Source of the DNA: Undibacterium hunanense
Lineage (GTDB): Bacteria; Pseudomonadota; Gammaproteobacteria; Burkholderiales; Burkholderiaceae_D
Reading direction: 5' to 3'
NCBI RefSeq assembly: GCF_014284335.1
Contig: NZ_JACOGF010000014.1
Location: 108,119-172,118, forward strand
DNA: 64,000 nucleotides
Shown: in pieces, positions 26,072 to 35,815 of the stretch
How the letters are laid out: each line of letters opens with the position of its first letter
Position numbering within the stretch: position 1 is the first letter of the stretch
Position numbers and translations under genes: made by a program
The notes under the pieces: model-generated
Seen by the model: only the letters and a program-made list of their open reading frames with translations
What the model was told of the DNA's origin: nothing
The model's database searches: none

Positions 26072-27847
26072 ATGGCATCTTTTACATTGCAAGGCATCCC
26101 CGTTTCACGCGGTATTGCTATCGGGCGCGCGCATTTACTGCGGCCAGCGGCCCTTGATGTACAACATTATCTGGTGGGGCAAGAGCAGGTCGAAGCCGAA
26201 GTGCAGAGACTGCAGGCAGCCATCATCCAGGTTCACAAGGAATTACAGGCCATCTGGTCAGATTTGCCGCAAGATGCGCCTACCGAACTCGGTGCCTTCA
26301 TCGACGTTCATGTATTGATTCTGTCTGATCCCATGATTTCCGAAGCGCCGCTGGATATCATCCGTACCCGTCATTACAACGCCGAATGGGCACTGGTAAG
26401 TCAGATCGATGAACTGTCGGCCCAGTTTGATGAAATCGAAGATGATTATCTGCGTGAACGCAAGGCCGATATTCAGCAGGTGGCAGAACGGGTACTCAAG
26501 GTATTGACCGGCACGGCAGGCAATGCCATGCGTTCTGACGGTATTGATGAACGCAGTGCCAACATGATTGTGGTTGCACGTGATATTTCACCGGCAGACA
26601 TGATGCAATTCCGTGATGTGGCGTTCACCGGTTTTGTCACGGATGAGGGTGGACATAACTCGCACACAGCCATCGTTTCGCGCAGCCTGGGGATACCGGC
26701 AGTGGTGGGTATGGGCAATGCGTCACACCTGATTGAGCAGGATGACTGGCTGATTATCGACAGTGATGCCGGTGTGGTCATCGTCGCCCCCAGTACCCTG
26801 GTGCTGGAACAATACCGTGAGCGTCAGACCGTATTGATGAAAGCCCGGAAGAAATTGGGCAAGCTGAAAAAGACACCAGCCATTACACAGGACGGTGTGG
26901 AAATTACCCTGCTGGCGAATATCGAATTACCGCAGGATGCAGCACCGGCACTGGAAGCCGGGGCCAGTGGTGTCGGCCTGTTCCGTTCTGAATTCCTGTT
27001 CATGGAAAGTAGCGGTCAGGAGCATAAACTGCCGACCGAAGAAGAACAGTTCGAAGCCTATCGCACGGCAGTCACCGCCATGAAAGGCCGCCCCGTGACC
27101 ATCCGTACGCTGGATGTCGGGGCCGACAAACCTTTGGATACCACCGAACACAATATCCTCAACCCGGCACTGGGTTTGCGGGCAATACGTTATTGCCTGG
27201 CCGAGCCGCAGTTATTCCTGACGCAATTGCGGGCGATCTTGCGCGCTTCTGCCTTTGGATCGGTCAAGATACTGATACCTATGATGGCGCATGGTTTTGA
27301 AATTGACCAGTCACTGGCCATGATAGAACAGGCAAAGGCCGAGCTGCGCAAGGAAGGTAAGGACTTCGATGCCAATATCGCTGTCGGTGCCATGATAGAA
27401 ATTCCGGCGGCGGCCTTGTCGCTGCCGATGTTTGTAAAGAAACTGGATTTCCTGTCGGTGGGAACGAATGATCTGATTCAATATACACTGGCGATAGACC
27501 GGGCTGACCATGAAGTTGCCCACTTGTATGACGACCTGCATCCGGCCATTCTGCAATTGTTGCAGATGATTATCACAGCTGGTGAACGGGCTGGTATCCC
27601 GGTATCCATCTGCGGTGGCATGGCGGGTGATATAAGGCTGACGCGTTTGCTGACCGGCATGGGCTTCCGCGAATTGTCCATGCCAGCCGCCTTGTTGCCA
27701 GAAATTAAGCAAGAGATACTGAATACCCGGCTGGATGCCTTGCAAGGGCATGTGAAGAAGATATTGCGCAGCTATGATTCTGCCACCATTCGTGAAACCC
27801 TGGCGGTGATGGGTAGCATTACGCCAGTCTTGCCAACCTTGCATTGA
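26072..27847 (+). CDS. ptsI: PTS enzyme I (phosphoenolpyruvate-protein phosphotransferase)
   Basis: Starts the phosphorelay by taking phosphate from phosphoenolpyruvate. 591 residues from the ATG at 26072, preceded by GGGGACAAGG. The phospho-histidine domain shows GGHNSHTAIVSRSLGIPAV with the active His at about 198. The PEP-binding barrel has ASGVGLFRSEFLFM, IRTLDVGADKP and the C-terminal SICGGMAGD with the catalytic Cys. No GAF domain, so it is the general EI rather than EI-Ntr (PtsP). Confidence 0.94.
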   Translation: MASFTLQGIPVSRGIAIGRAHLLRPAALDVQHYLVGQEQVEAEVQRLQAAIIQVHKELQAIWSDLPQDAPTELGAFIDVHVLILSDPMISEAPLDIIRTRHYNAEWALVSQIDELSAQFDEIEDDYLRERKADIQQVAERVLKVLTGTAGNAMRSDGIDERSANMIVVARDISPADMMQFRDVAFTGFVTDEGGHNSHTAIVSRSLGIPAVVGMGNASHLIEQDDWLIIDSDAGVVIVAPSTLVLEQYRERQTVLMKARKKLGKLKKTPAITQDGVEITLLANIELPQDAAPALEAGASGVGLFRSEFLFMESSGQEHKLPTEEEQFEAYRTAVTAMKGRPVTIRTLDVGADKPLDTTEHNILNPALGLRAIRYCLAEPQLFLTQLRAILRASAFGSVKILIPMMAHGFEIDQSLAMIEQAKAELRKEGKDFDANIAVGAMIEIPAAALSLPMFVKKLDFLSVGTNDLIQYTLAIDRADHEVAHLYDDLHPAILQLLQMIITAGERAGIPVSICGGMAGDIRLTRLLTGMGFRELSMPAALLPEIKQEILNTRLDALQGHVKKILRSYDSATIRETLAVMGSITPVLPTLH

Positions 27848-27894
27848 GCGTGCACTGAGCTTGCACTAAGTTGCACCCAGACTACCGCCAGGGT

Positions 27895-27920
27895 GGCGCT
27901 GAAGGTTTGACGTCAGCGCC
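27895..27920. terminator. Hairpin downstream of ptsI
   Basis: GGCGCTGA (27895-27902) pairs exactly with TCAGCGCC (27913-27920) around a 10-base loop. No U-tract follows, so it is only a candidate terminator. The remaining spacer to metX (to 28107) has no clear regulatory motif. Confidence 0.4.
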
Positions 27921-28107
27921 GGACTTGGTTATCCTTTGGGTATTGCGCCGATTTGAAAATCAGCTTGCGGGCGCGTTTCGGGAAATTTCCTGGATTATAA
28001 ATACGGCTAAAGCGAGCTTGAATGCAGCTTTCCCCTCCTCTCATTCAGCCCTTCTTTTAGCCTTCCTGAGTTTTTGAATAACGGGTTAAGTCCCGATGGA
28101 AGAGTGT

Positions 28108-29259
28108 ATGTCATCCTCACCTGGATCAGTCGGAATCGTCACGCCACAGGCGTTTCATTTCGACGAAGCTTTGGCCTTGCAAAACGGTACCTCGATTGCC
28201 GGCTATACCCTGATGGTGGAAACCTATGGCAGTCTGAATGCCGACAAGTCCAATGCCGTTCTGATCTGCCATGCCCTGAATGCCTCGCACCATGTGGCCG
28301 GCGTGTATGCAGATGAACCCAAAAATGTAGGCTGGTGGGACAACATGGTGGGGCCAGGCAAACCAGTCGATACCAACCGTTTTTTTGTTATCGGTGTCAA
28401 TAACCTGGGTTCGTGTTTTGGTTCTACCGGCCCGATGCACACCAATCCTGCGACTGGCAAACCATATGGCGCAGATTTTCCGGTAGTGACGGTGGAAGAC
28501 TGGGTCAATGCCCAGGCCAGGCTGGCAGAGCGTCTTGGCATCACACAGTTTGCAGCAGTCATGGGCGGCTCACTCGGTGGCATGCAGGCGCTGGCCTGGA
28601 GTATCTTGTACCCTGACCGCTTGCGCCATTGCGTAGTCGTGGCGTCTACTCCAAAATTGTCGGCACAGAATATCGCCTTCAATGATGTGGCACGTCAGGC
28701 GATTCTGACTGACCCCGATTTTCATGGTGGTGATTTTTATGCCCATGGCGTGGTGCCGCGTCGTGGCTTGCGGGTTGCTCGCATGATAGGGCATATCACC
28801 TATCTGTCTGATGATGACATGGCTGAAAAATTTGGTCGTGACTTAAAGGGTGGTGATTACCAGTTCGGTTACGGTGTGGATTTTGAAATTGAATCTTACC
28901 TGCGTTATCAGGGCGATAAATTCTCGGATTATTTTGACGCCAATACCTATTTGCTGATCACCAAGGCGCTCGATTATTTTGATCCGGCCCGGCACACCGG
29001 CGGCGATCTGGGTAAGGCACTGGCTAATACCAGGGCCAAATTTCTGCTGGCTTCTTTCACGACGGACTGGCGTTTTTCACCGGAGCGCAGCCGCGAAATT
29101 GTCAAGGCACTGGTCAGCAACAAAAGAACAGTCAGCTATGCAGAAATTGATGCGCCGCATGGCCATGATGCCTTCTTGCTGGACGACCCGCGCTACCTGA
29201 ATCTGGTAGCCGCCTATTACCAGCGCATTGACGCTGAATTGCAGGGAGTGGCAGCATGA
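28108..29259 (+). CDS. metX: Homoserine O-acetyltransferase
   Basis: Transfers an acyl group from acyl-CoA to homoserine in methionine synthesis. Alpha/beta hydrolase fold of 383 residues from the ATG at 28108, preceded by GGAAG at five bases (an ATG at 28096 is in frame). The nucleophile elbow is GGSLGGMQ (S155), with the aspartate in DWRFSPERS and the histidine in PHGHDAF completing the triad. The family includes succinyltransferases of the same fold, so acetyl specificity is assumed from the MetX-type length and sequence. metW overlaps its stop by 4 bp. Confidence 0.92.
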   Translation: MSSSPGSVGIVTPQAFHFDEALALQNGTSIAGYTLMVETYGSLNADKSNAVLICHALNASHHVAGVYADEPKNVGWWDNMVGPGKPVDTNRFFVIGVNNLGSCFGSTGPMHTNPATGKPYGADFPVVTVEDWVNAQARLAERLGITQFAAVMGGSLGGMQALAWSILYPDRLRHCVVVASTPKLSAQNIAFNDVARQAILTDPDFHGGDFYAHGVVPRRGLRVARMIGHITYLSDDDMAEKFGRDLKGGDYQFGYGVDFEIESYLRYQGDKFSDYFDANTYLLITKALDYFDPARHTGGDLGKALANTRAKFLLASFTTDWRFSPERSREIVKALVSNKRTVSYAEIDAPHGHDAFLLDDPRYLNLVAAYYQRIDAELQGVAA

Positions 29260-29858
29260 ATTTTTCCGAACTGAGTCATCTGCGCCCTGACCTGGCCTTT
29301 ATCGCACACTGGATTAACAAAAACGCACAAGTGCTGGATGTTGGTTGTGGCGATGGCGTCATGCTCGACTATCTGCAATCCGACAAGCAGTGCACTGGTT
29401 ATGGCATAGAAATCGCCGATGACAAGGTACTCGCCTGTGCCACGCGTGGCGTGAATGTAATCCAGCAGGATATGGAAAACGGTCTCGACATGTTTGGCGA
29501 CAATGCCTTTGATACCGTGCTGTGTCTGTCTTCGCTGCAAATGATGAAGCATGTGGAACCGCTGCTCAGGGATATTGCCAGGGTAGGGCGTGAAGCGATC
29601 GTTTCTTTCCCCAATTTTGGTTACTGGCCACATCGTACTGCGCTGTTGCAGGGCAAGATGCCGGTGTCGAAATCCTTGCCATACCAGTGGTATGACACGC
29701 CCAATGTGCGCTGTGCAACGATTTATGACTTTTATGACCTGGCCAATGAAGTCGGACTGGAAGTGCTGGAATGTGTCGCCCTGCACGAAGGCAAGCTGGT
29801 GACATGGTTACCCAACTGGCGTGGCAGCCTGGCGGTATTCCGCTTGCGCAAAAAGTGA
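29256..29858 (+). CDS. metW: Methionine biosynthesis protein MetW
   Basis: Class I SAM-dependent methyltransferase-fold protein (200 residues) that always accompanies metX in many proteobacteria and helps its function. Motif I is [15 protein letters not shown] at about residues 25-39. ATGA overlap with metX indicates coupled translation. Its exact catalytic activity is not settled. Confidence 0.9.
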   Translation: MNFSELSHLRPDLAFIAHWINKNAQVLDVGCGDGVMLDYLQSDKQCTGYGIEIADDKVLACATRGVNVIQQDMENGLDMFGDNAFDTVLCLSSLQMMKHVEPLLRDIARVGREAIVSFPNFGYWPHRTALLQGKMPVSKSLPYQWYDTPNVRCATIYDFYDLANEVGLEVLECVALHEGKLVTWLPNWRGSLAVFRLRKK

Positions 29859-30024
29859 CAGCAAAAGTGTTTGTAGCAGCGTTTGTAAGGGTGTTTATAA
29901 GGGTGTTTATAAAAGCGCGGCGGATGTGATGAAAGAATCTTTTTCAAACTTTACCCCTTTAAATGGACGCAACTGCTACCATTTCGGCCATGAGATTGTG
30001 TACCTTCAACGACTGCCTGCTGCC

Positions 30025-30927
30025 ATGAAACTGACTTGCCTTGCCCTTGTATTTTCCAGCCTGTTCGGGTTTGCCAGCCTAGGGTATGCACAAAACAATG
30101 CCAGCCAGGACGGTGTCAAGGTGGGTGACATGTCCATCATGCGCAAGTTTGCGCCGACGGGTGCGCTGGAAAGCCAGGCGGCTGCCCAGTATGCGCAGAC
30201 CATGCAACAGGCGCAAAAGCAGCGTGCACTTGGACCGGATGACAATCCCCAGGTCATGCGCCTGCGTGCCATTGCCAAGAAATTGATCCCTTATGCGCTG
30301 AAATGGAATGAACGTTCCCAGCAATGGAAATGGGAAATCAATCTGATCGGCTCCAAGCAAATCAATGCATATTGCATGCCGGGCGGGAAGATCGCGTTTT
30401 ACACAGGCATCCTCGATACCCTGAAGCTCACCGATGATGAAGTCGCCATCGTCATGGGGCATGAAATCGCCCATGCACTGCGTGAACATGGTGCCGAAAG
30501 AGCTGGCAAGGCCAATGTAGCCAATGTTGGCGTGCGCCTGTTTGAAATGTGGGCCGGTGCCAAAGGCTACGACCCCAACCTGGCGGGTGGGGTTGCCGGT
30601 GGTGTTGCCAAGTTCAGTATGCTGGCATTTTCGCGTGGGGATGAAACCGAGGCGGACGTCGTCGGGCTTGATATTGCGGCACGCGCTGGCTATGACCCGC
30701 GCGCCGGAGTCGCCTTGTGGCAAAAAATGGGCATGGTCAGTAAAGGTGCGCCGCCGCCATGGCTATCCACTCATCCAGCGGGCAAAGACAGGATAGCTGA
30801 AATCCAGCGTCATTTCCCCGAAGTCATGCCCTTGTATGCACATGCCAAAGGCGTCAGCGTCAGCTCGCTACCGCCGTATCAAACCAATGTGAAGGGCATC
30901 GCGCCCGTTATATATTCGGCAAAATAA
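30025..30927 (+). CDS. M48 family periplasmic metalloprotease
   Basis: Zinc protease of about 300 residues with a signal peptide (residues 1-22, ending GYAQ). The zinc site is HEIAH (146-150) with the third ligand E207 in the ETEAD segment. The size and lack of transmembrane helices resemble periplasmic LoiP/YcaL-type proteases that act on outer-membrane proteins. I chose the ATG at 30025 because it begins the signal peptide; the reading frame stays open upstream to metW. The spacer 29859-30024 holds a short tandem of GTGTTTATAA-like units. Confidence 0.85.
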   Translation: MKLTCLALVFSSLFGFASLGYAQNNASQDGVKVGDMSIMRKFAPTGALESQAAAQYAQTMQQAQKQRALGPDDNPQVMRLRAIAKKLIPYALKWNERSQQWKWEINLIGSKQINAYCMPGGKIAFYTGILDTLKLTDDEVAIVMGHEIAHALREHGAERAGKANVANVGVRLFEMWAGAKGYDPNLAGGVAGGVAKFSMLAFSRGDETEADVVGLDIAARAGYDPRAGVALWQKMGMVSKGAPPPWLSTHPAGKDRIAEIQRHFPEVMPLYAHAKGVSVSSLPPYQTNVKGIAPVIYSAK

Positions 30928-31056
30928 GCGCAAAATAAGCAAATAATATTGCCTTAAAGATAATTTGTGGCGCAATTGTGACAGTTTATTGTCGCTAAAA
31001 TCACTTTGTCATCATCCTTTCATAATTGGATGTGACACTCTGCAAGTTCAAATTTT

Positions 31057-31080
31057 TATGTGATAGACTATTTTCACATA
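31057..31080. promoter_or_regulatory. TATGTGA-N10-TCACATA inverted repeat
   Basis: Exact 7-base arms at 31057-31063 and 31074-31080 with a 10-base spacer. The halves resemble CRP half-sites, but the spacer is 4 bases longer than CRP needs, so a different dimeric regulator is more likely. Confidence 0.35.
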
Positions 31081-31188
31081 TCAAAATTATCTGACTAACC
31101 GAACATTTGCCAAGGCATTTGCTTAAGTTTAAAAGATGTCATTAGGAGATAGGCGCACTGTAACAAGTCCGTCTGTTTTTTGTTTGGA

Positions 31189-31248
31189 AATAGCAATCGT
31201 TTGCGCAGTTCGGAATTTTTATTTTTTCAGAATAGCAATCGTTTGCGC
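31189..31248. promoter_or_regulatory. Tandem LacI/GalR-type operators
   Basis: The 18-base string AATAGCAATCGTTTGCGC occurs at 31189-31206 and again at 31231-31248, exactly 42 bp (four helical turns) apart. Its core GCAATCGTTTGC is a near-perfect palindrome with a central CG, the pattern of LacI-family operators. The second copy overlaps a possible -35. This predicts repression of the TonB receptor by a sugar- or nucleoside-responsive regulator not encoded in the window. Confidence 0.6.
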
Positions 31249-31458
31249 GCTCAAATGCAGCGGTACGATATTTCTAATGTGACATGTAATGGCAGATGTT
31301 TGTTGTGGAATTACAACCAGTTACAAAAAAAAGCCAAAAATTTGGCATAAAAACGAGCTGTGTAGGGGATGTCATCAGGCAGTTGTGATGGCTTGAGATG
31401 ATGAACGGGGTTTTGCACTAATTTTTATTTCCATTTGTAAAATGATTCGGGAGCTTCA

Positions 31459-33864
31459 ATGAAACAATCTAACAAATCGTCCGCATTCCCATCGCGTTTG
31501 TCGGTGGTAGCGATCGCATGCCAACTGGCAATGCTTGGGATGTCCTCCGCCTATGCACAAACTGAAGAAGTCAAACAAACTGCTGAAACGACAGAAAGTG
31601 CTGACGCCAAGCGCGTTACCATTACTGGCCGTAAGGTTGGTACTGGTTTGATGGTGGACGAGGATGCGCCAAAAGCACGTAGTACTGTTACCCGTGAGGA
31701 ACTGATCAAACAGCGTCCAACCGGCAATGCTTATCAGGCACTGGATCTGTTGCCTGCTGTAAACTCATATAACTATGATGGTACAGGCCTGTTCGGTGGT
31801 GGTTTGACATTGCGCGGTTTTAACAGTGACCAGATCGGTTTCACTGTTAACGGCGTGCCAGTCAATGATTCTGGTAGCTTCTCTGTTTTCCCACAAGAAT
31901 TCGTGGATCAGGAAAACACCTGTACCAACTTCGTTACCCAGGGTTCTACCGACGTTGACTCTCCTCACGTAGGCGCGACAGGCGGTAACATTGGTATTAC
32001 TACTTGCGAACCAGAAAAAGAGCGCCGCATCCGCGCCATGCAGACATTTGGTTCCCTGAAAATGTACAAATCTTTCCTGCGTTACGACACAGGTCTGATT
32101 GGCGACAGCAAAACCCGTTTCTTTATCTCTGCATCCCATGCCCGTTCCGACAAATGGAAGGGCGAAGGCCAGGCTCAACGTAATCACGTAGATCTGGGCG
32201 GCCGTATTGACTTTGACCGTTTCAATTACATCAACGGTAACATCCTGGTTAATAGTGCTGTTAACAACAACATCAATTCCATCAGCCTGGCGCAGATGAA
32301 CCAGTTCGGTTACAACTACGACTTCAGCTCTTCCTTCACACCTGGCCACGTTACGCCAGTTAAAGGTACAGCCCAGGTTGAAGTTGGTCCTAGCCCACAA
32401 TATTACAAACTGGCAGCCAATCCGTTCCAGAACGTGATTGCTTCGGTGACCGGTCAGTTCCGCCTTGCTGAAAATACAGATCTGAAAGTATTGCCTTACT
32501 TCTGGTATGGCTACGGTACAGGTGGTGTACAGCAAAAAGTAGTTGCTGAAAATGGTTTCCTGAATGCTGGCAAATTGACAGGTACTGTCGATCTGAATGG
32601 TGACGGCGATACACTCGACCGCATCATCATGGCCGGCAGCAGCGTCACACGTACACAGCGTCCTGGTATCACTGCATCCATCAGCCACACAATGAACAAC
32701 CACACTCTGTTGGGTGGTTTCTGGTTCGAACAGGCAACACATCGTCAAACTGGTCCTATCGTACCGGTTGATGCGTCCGGCAATTCTACGGACGTCTGGC
32801 TGCGTGATGGCATCATCCTGCGTCCGGATGGCACACCGTATGAGTCTCGTGACTGGAAAACCATCAGTACAGCATGGCAGTTCTTCCTGCAAGACACAAT
32901 CAGCCTGATGGACAATAAACTGTCTATCAATATCGGTGTCCGTTCACCACACGTCAAACGCGACTTCACTAACTATGCGAATGAAGGCGGCACACTGGCC
33001 ACCTACACGACAACATACAATGTGCAGCAGACTTACAGCGATTTGTTGCCGCAACTGGGTATCAAATACCAGATCGACAATACCAATCAGCTGTACGCAA
33101 GTTTGGCTAAAAACATGAAGGCTCCTCCTAACTTTGCGTTTGCGCCTACCAGCAATAACGTACAGTTTGTGAATGGCGTTGCAACGATTACCGGCAATCT
33201 TAAAGAAGAAACTGCATGGAATCTGGACGTTGGTTACCGTCATCAAAGCGATAAATTGACAGCGCAAGTTGATATTTTCAACGTGGACTTCAAAAATCGT
33301 CAGGGTAATGCTTACGATCCTATCGCCGACAAGAGTATCTATACCAACGTAGGTGCAGTTTCCATGCGCGGTATGGAAATCGAAATGGGTAACAAGCCTA
33401 TCAATGGTTTGTCTTTCTACGGTTCGGTCAGCTACACACAAAGTAAAGTCAAAGACAATATCGTTTTCAGCAAGACAGCTTTCTTGCCGACATCCGGTAA
33501 TGAATTCTCTCTGACACCAAACTGGAAATACGGTTTGAGCGCGCAATATGAAACAGGCGCATTCTATGGTCGCTTCAAGTTCAAACACACTAGCGCGCAG
33601 TATGCAAGTTTGATGAATGATGAACTGGTACCTTCCTACCATGTGCTGGATTTTGATGCTGGTTATCAATTCCCAAATTGGGGCATGATGAAGAAACCTA
33701 CCGTTCGCTTGAACGTAAGTAACATCCTGAACGAGCAATATCGCAATCCAAGTTCCGCTACTATCCTGAACACCAAGGCAGTCAATGGTGTTAATGCAAG
33801 TACAGCGTTCTACTACCTGGGTGCACCACGCTTTACATCCGTCACACTGTCCGCCGATTTCTAA
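31459..33864 (+). CDS. TonB-dependent outer-membrane receptor
   Basis: Large beta-barrel importer (801 residues). Signal peptide 1-34 (ending AYAQ), a TonB-box region, a plug domain (about 55-190; ARSTVTREELIKQRPTGNAYQALDLL, LRGFNSDQIGFTVNGVPVND), then a 22-strand-type barrel ending in LSADF with the terminal phenylalanine. GGGAG lies 6 bases before the ATG. Codon use is simpler and richer in GTT, GGT and ACA than neighbouring genes, which suits high expression. The ligand is unknown: the upstream LacI-type operators favour a carbohydrate or nucleoside, and no iron-box is visible. Confidence 0.9.
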   Translation: MKQSNKSSAFPSRLSVVAIACQLAMLGMSSAYAQTEEVKQTAETTESADAKRVTITGRKVGTGLMVDEDAPKARSTVTREELIKQRPTGNAYQALDLLPAVNSYNYDGTGLFGGGLTLRGFNSDQIGFTVNGVPVNDSGSFSVFPQEFVDQENTCTNFVTQGSTDVDSPHVGATGGNIGITTCEPEKERRIRAMQTFGSLKMYKSFLRYDTGLIGDSKTRFFISASHARSDKWKGEGQAQRNHVDLGGRIDFDRFNYINGNILVNSAVNNNINSISLAQMNQFGYNYDFSSSFTPGHVTPVKGTAQVEVGPSPQYYKLAANPFQNVIASVTGQFRLAENTDLKVLPYFWYGYGTGGVQQKVVAENGFLNAGKLTGTVDLNGDGDTLDRIIMAGSSVTRTQRPGITASISHTMNNHTLLGGFWFEQATHRQTGPIVPVDASGNSTDVWLRDGIILRPDGTPYESRDWKTISTAWQFFLQDTISLMDNKLSINIGVRSPHVKRDFTNYANEGGTLATYTTTYNVQQTYSDLLPQLGIKYQIDNTNQLYASLAKNMKAPPNFAFAPTSNNVQFVNGVATITGNLKEETAWNLDVGYRHQSDKLTAQVDIFNVDFKNRQGNAYDPIADKSIYTNVGAVSMRGMEIEMGNKPINGLSFYGSVSYTQSKVKDNIVFSKTAFLPTSGNEFSLTPNWKYGLSAQYETGAFYGRFKFKHTSAQYASLMNDELVPSYHVLDFDAGYQFPNWGMMKKPTVRLNVSNILNEQYRNPSSATILNTKAVNGVNASTAFYYLGAPRFTSVTLSADF

Positions 33865-33917
33865 TCGATGGGCATGACGCCGTGAACCTGCAATCTCACG
33901 GCAGCTAGATGGTTCCG

Positions 33918-33952
33918 GGCCTGTAACAACCTTGTTGTTACAGGCCTTTTTC
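33918..33952 (+). terminator. Rho-independent terminator of the TonB receptor gene
   Basis: GGCCTGTAACAAC (33918-33930) pairs exactly with GTTGTTACAGGCC (33934-33946), a 13-bp stem with a 3-base loop, followed by TTTTTCTTT. It separates the receptor from the nucleotidase gene. Confidence 0.9.
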
Positions 33953-33975
33953 TTTGGTTTTAGAGATAAGTATGT

Positions 33976-35688
33976 ATGCAAAAAAGTAAAATTATCGCCT
34001 CCTTGCTGACGGTATCACTTCTCGCAGCCTGCGCCAGCAACCAGGTCGCCGACAAATCTGCGACCACCGATATCACTATCTTCAGCATCAATGATTTTCA
34101 CGGTAATCTGCAGGCCAGCCAGCCCGTGCCATATACGGCGACCAAGGCGGACCCGGCACGGCCCGGTGAAAAAATTTCCGTACCGGCTGGTGGCTATGCC
34201 TATCTCACGAGCAAGCTGAGTGAGCGACGCAAGGCCGTTGCCAACAGTATCCTGGTGGGCGGTGGTGATCTGATCGGTGCGTCGCCGATGGGCTCAGCAC
34301 TGATGAAGGATGAACCAGTGATCGAGGCCATGAACCGGCTGGATCTGTCTGCCACTGCTGTAGGTAATCATGAATTTGATAATGGCACTGCCGACCTGAT
34401 GCGCAGGATCAGTGGTAACTGCCCGACTGCAGGCTGTGCTTACCAGGGATTCAGCGGTGCCCGCTTTACCTATCTGGGCGCAAATGTCTATGAGCAGGGT
34501 AGCAGCACACCCTGGCTGACACCGTATGTGATCCGTCAGGTAGGAGATGTCAAAGTCGGTTTCATCGGTGCCGTGACTTCAGATGTACCAAACCTGGTGG
34601 CAGGTGATGCCGTCAAGCACCTGCGCTTTGAAGATGAAGCCACTGCCATCAACCGCTATGTGCCCGAGCTGCAAAAACAGGGTGTGGCCGCGATTGTGGT
34701 ACTGATACATGAAGGTGCCATATACAAGGGCGCAGAAAATGATCCGACCTATCGTTGCGAGGGTTTACAAGGCCCTATCATAGAGATCAGCAAAAAACTG
34801 GACAGAGCCATCAGTCTGGTCGTGTCCGGGCATTCGCATCAGGGCTATACCTGCAAGATCGACGGGCGACTCGTGGTACAGGGGCGCAGTTATGGCTCGT
34901 TTTTGACAGAATCGACGCTGACCATTGATCGCAACAGCAATACGGTGATCAAGGCTGTGGCGGTGAATCATCTTATTGATCAGCAAGTCCTGAAACCGGA
35001 TCCGGCAGCACAGGTGCTGGTGGATCTGGTAGCAAACCAGACTGCCGGCCTGCGCCAGCGCCCGATCGTCAATCTGAATGCACCTTTGCTGCGTGCTGCT
35101 GAAGGTGGCGCATTTGACAGCAGTCTGGGTAACATCATCGCTGATGCACAGTTGCACCATGCGCAGCATATGGGTGGGGGCGATATCGCATTCATGAATG
35201 CTGGTGGAATACGCAGTGACCTGCCATCCGGCAAGCCGCAAGGCGCTGTCGCCATCAATTATGGGGACCTGTATGCTGCCCAGCCATTTGGGAACAATCT
35301 GGTGCGCATGCGCCTCAGTGGCGCCCAGGTGCTGGGTTTGTTGCAGCAGCAGTGGGAAGGCCGCAGCATTGATGACCCCAAAAAACTGTTTGTATCTCAT
35401 ACCATCACCTATAGCTGGGATCCGCAGGCGACTGCAGAAAAGCGTGTCAGCAGTGTGCTGATCAAGGGCAAGCCACTGGATATGAATCAACAATACCTGG
35501 TTGTCGTCAACAGCTTCCTGGCAGATGGTGGTGATGGCTTCAGCATACTGAAGCAAGGCAAGGAGCGCGAAATCGTCGGCCGCGACCTGGAAGCTTTTGA
35601 ATCGTATGTACGCGAGCAGGGTAGCAAGCTGGGTGAAGTCAGGCGTGATCGTGTCAAACGTGTGGAAGGCAGCACTGCCAAGCCTTGA
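33976..35688 (+). CDS. Lipoprotein bifunctional metallophosphatase/5'-nucleotidase (UshA-like)
   Basis: Periplasmic or outer-membrane-anchored enzyme (570 residues) that removes phosphate from nucleotides, allowing nucleoside uptake. The lipobox LLAAC places the lipidated cysteine at C19. The metal centre shows INDFHGNL, GGGDLIGAS, GNHEFDNG and SGHSHQGY. The C-terminal substrate-binding domain shows MNAGGIRSDL and AQPFGNNLVRM. The start ATG lies 24 bp past the preceding terminator, and no separate promoter is obvious. Its position next to the TonB receptor may reflect a shared nucleotide/nucleoside scavenging role. Confidence 0.92.
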   Translation: MQKSKIIASLLTVSLLAACASNQVADKSATTDITIFSINDFHGNLQASQPVPYTATKADPARPGEKISVPAGGYAYLTSKLSERRKAVANSILVGGGDLIGASPMGSALMKDEPVIEAMNRLDLSATAVGNHEFDNGTADLMRRISGNCPTAGCAYQGFSGARFTYLGANVYEQGSSTPWLTPYVIRQVGDVKVGFIGAVTSDVPNLVAGDAVKHLRFEDEATAINRYVPELQKQGVAAIVVLIHEGAIYKGAENDPTYRCEGLQGPIIEISKKLDRAISLVVSGHSHQGYTCKIDGRLVVQGRSYGSFLTESTLTIDRNSNTVIKAVAVNHLIDQQVLKPDPAAQVLVDLVANQTAGLRQRPIVNLNAPLLRAAEGGAFDSSLGNIIADAQLHHAQHMGGGDIAFMNAGGIRSDLPSGKPQGAVAINYGDLYAAQPFGNNLVRMRLSGAQVLGLLQQQWEGRSIDDPKKLFVSHTITYSWDPQATAEKRVSSVLIKGKPLDMNQQYLVVVNSFLADGGDGFSILKQGKEREIVGRDLEAFESYVREQGSKLGEVRRDRVKRVEGSTAKP

Positions 35689-35697
35689 GTGAGCTGC

Positions 35698-35730
35698 ATC
35701 ACAGCCCCGATATATCTACAGGGCTGTGAT
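35698..35730. terminator. Hairpin between convergent nucleotidase and exonuclease III genes
   Basis: ATCACAGCCC (35698-35707) pairs exactly with GGGCTGTGAT (35721-35730), a 10-bp stem with a 13-base loop and no U-tract. It likely serves as a shared terminator. Confidence 0.55.
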
Positions 35731-35815
35731 CGCAGTCATATCTTCATATCTGGCTTACAGCAGGCGAATTCCCTGAGGAAATGACATTTTGGTCACACCA
35801 ATGTTTGGTGTCTGC

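Larger units (their letters stand above)
30928..31458 (+). other. 531-bp regulatory spacer before the TonB-dependent receptor
   Basis: AT-rich, no credible ORF. It holds a TATGTGA/TCACATA inverted repeat at 31057-31080 and two identical LacI-type operators at 31189-31248. A possible promoter is TTGCGC (31243) with GATATT (31267) at an 18-bp spacing, overlapping the second operator. The long untranslated leader (about 180 bp) before the ATG at 31459 contains the strand TTACAAAAAAAAGCC, where I see no named riboswitch. Confidence 0.5.

Noticed and set aside
28096..28107. Earlier ATG for metX
   Set aside because: In frame but with no good Shine-Dalgarno sequence; the ATG at 28108 has GGAAG at a suitable distance.
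31765..33981. Two long antisense reading frames across the TonB receptor gene (375 and 345 codons)
   Set aside because: They mirror the receptor's codon pattern, lack good ribosome-binding sites, and translate to Cys/Ile/Thr-rich sequence unlike any family. The receptor frame has clear domains.
35770..35800. TGTGACC / GTCATTT pair in front of exonuclease III
   Set aside because: Spacing is 8 bases rather than 6 and the second arm does not match; it also lies downstream of xthA, not at its promoter.
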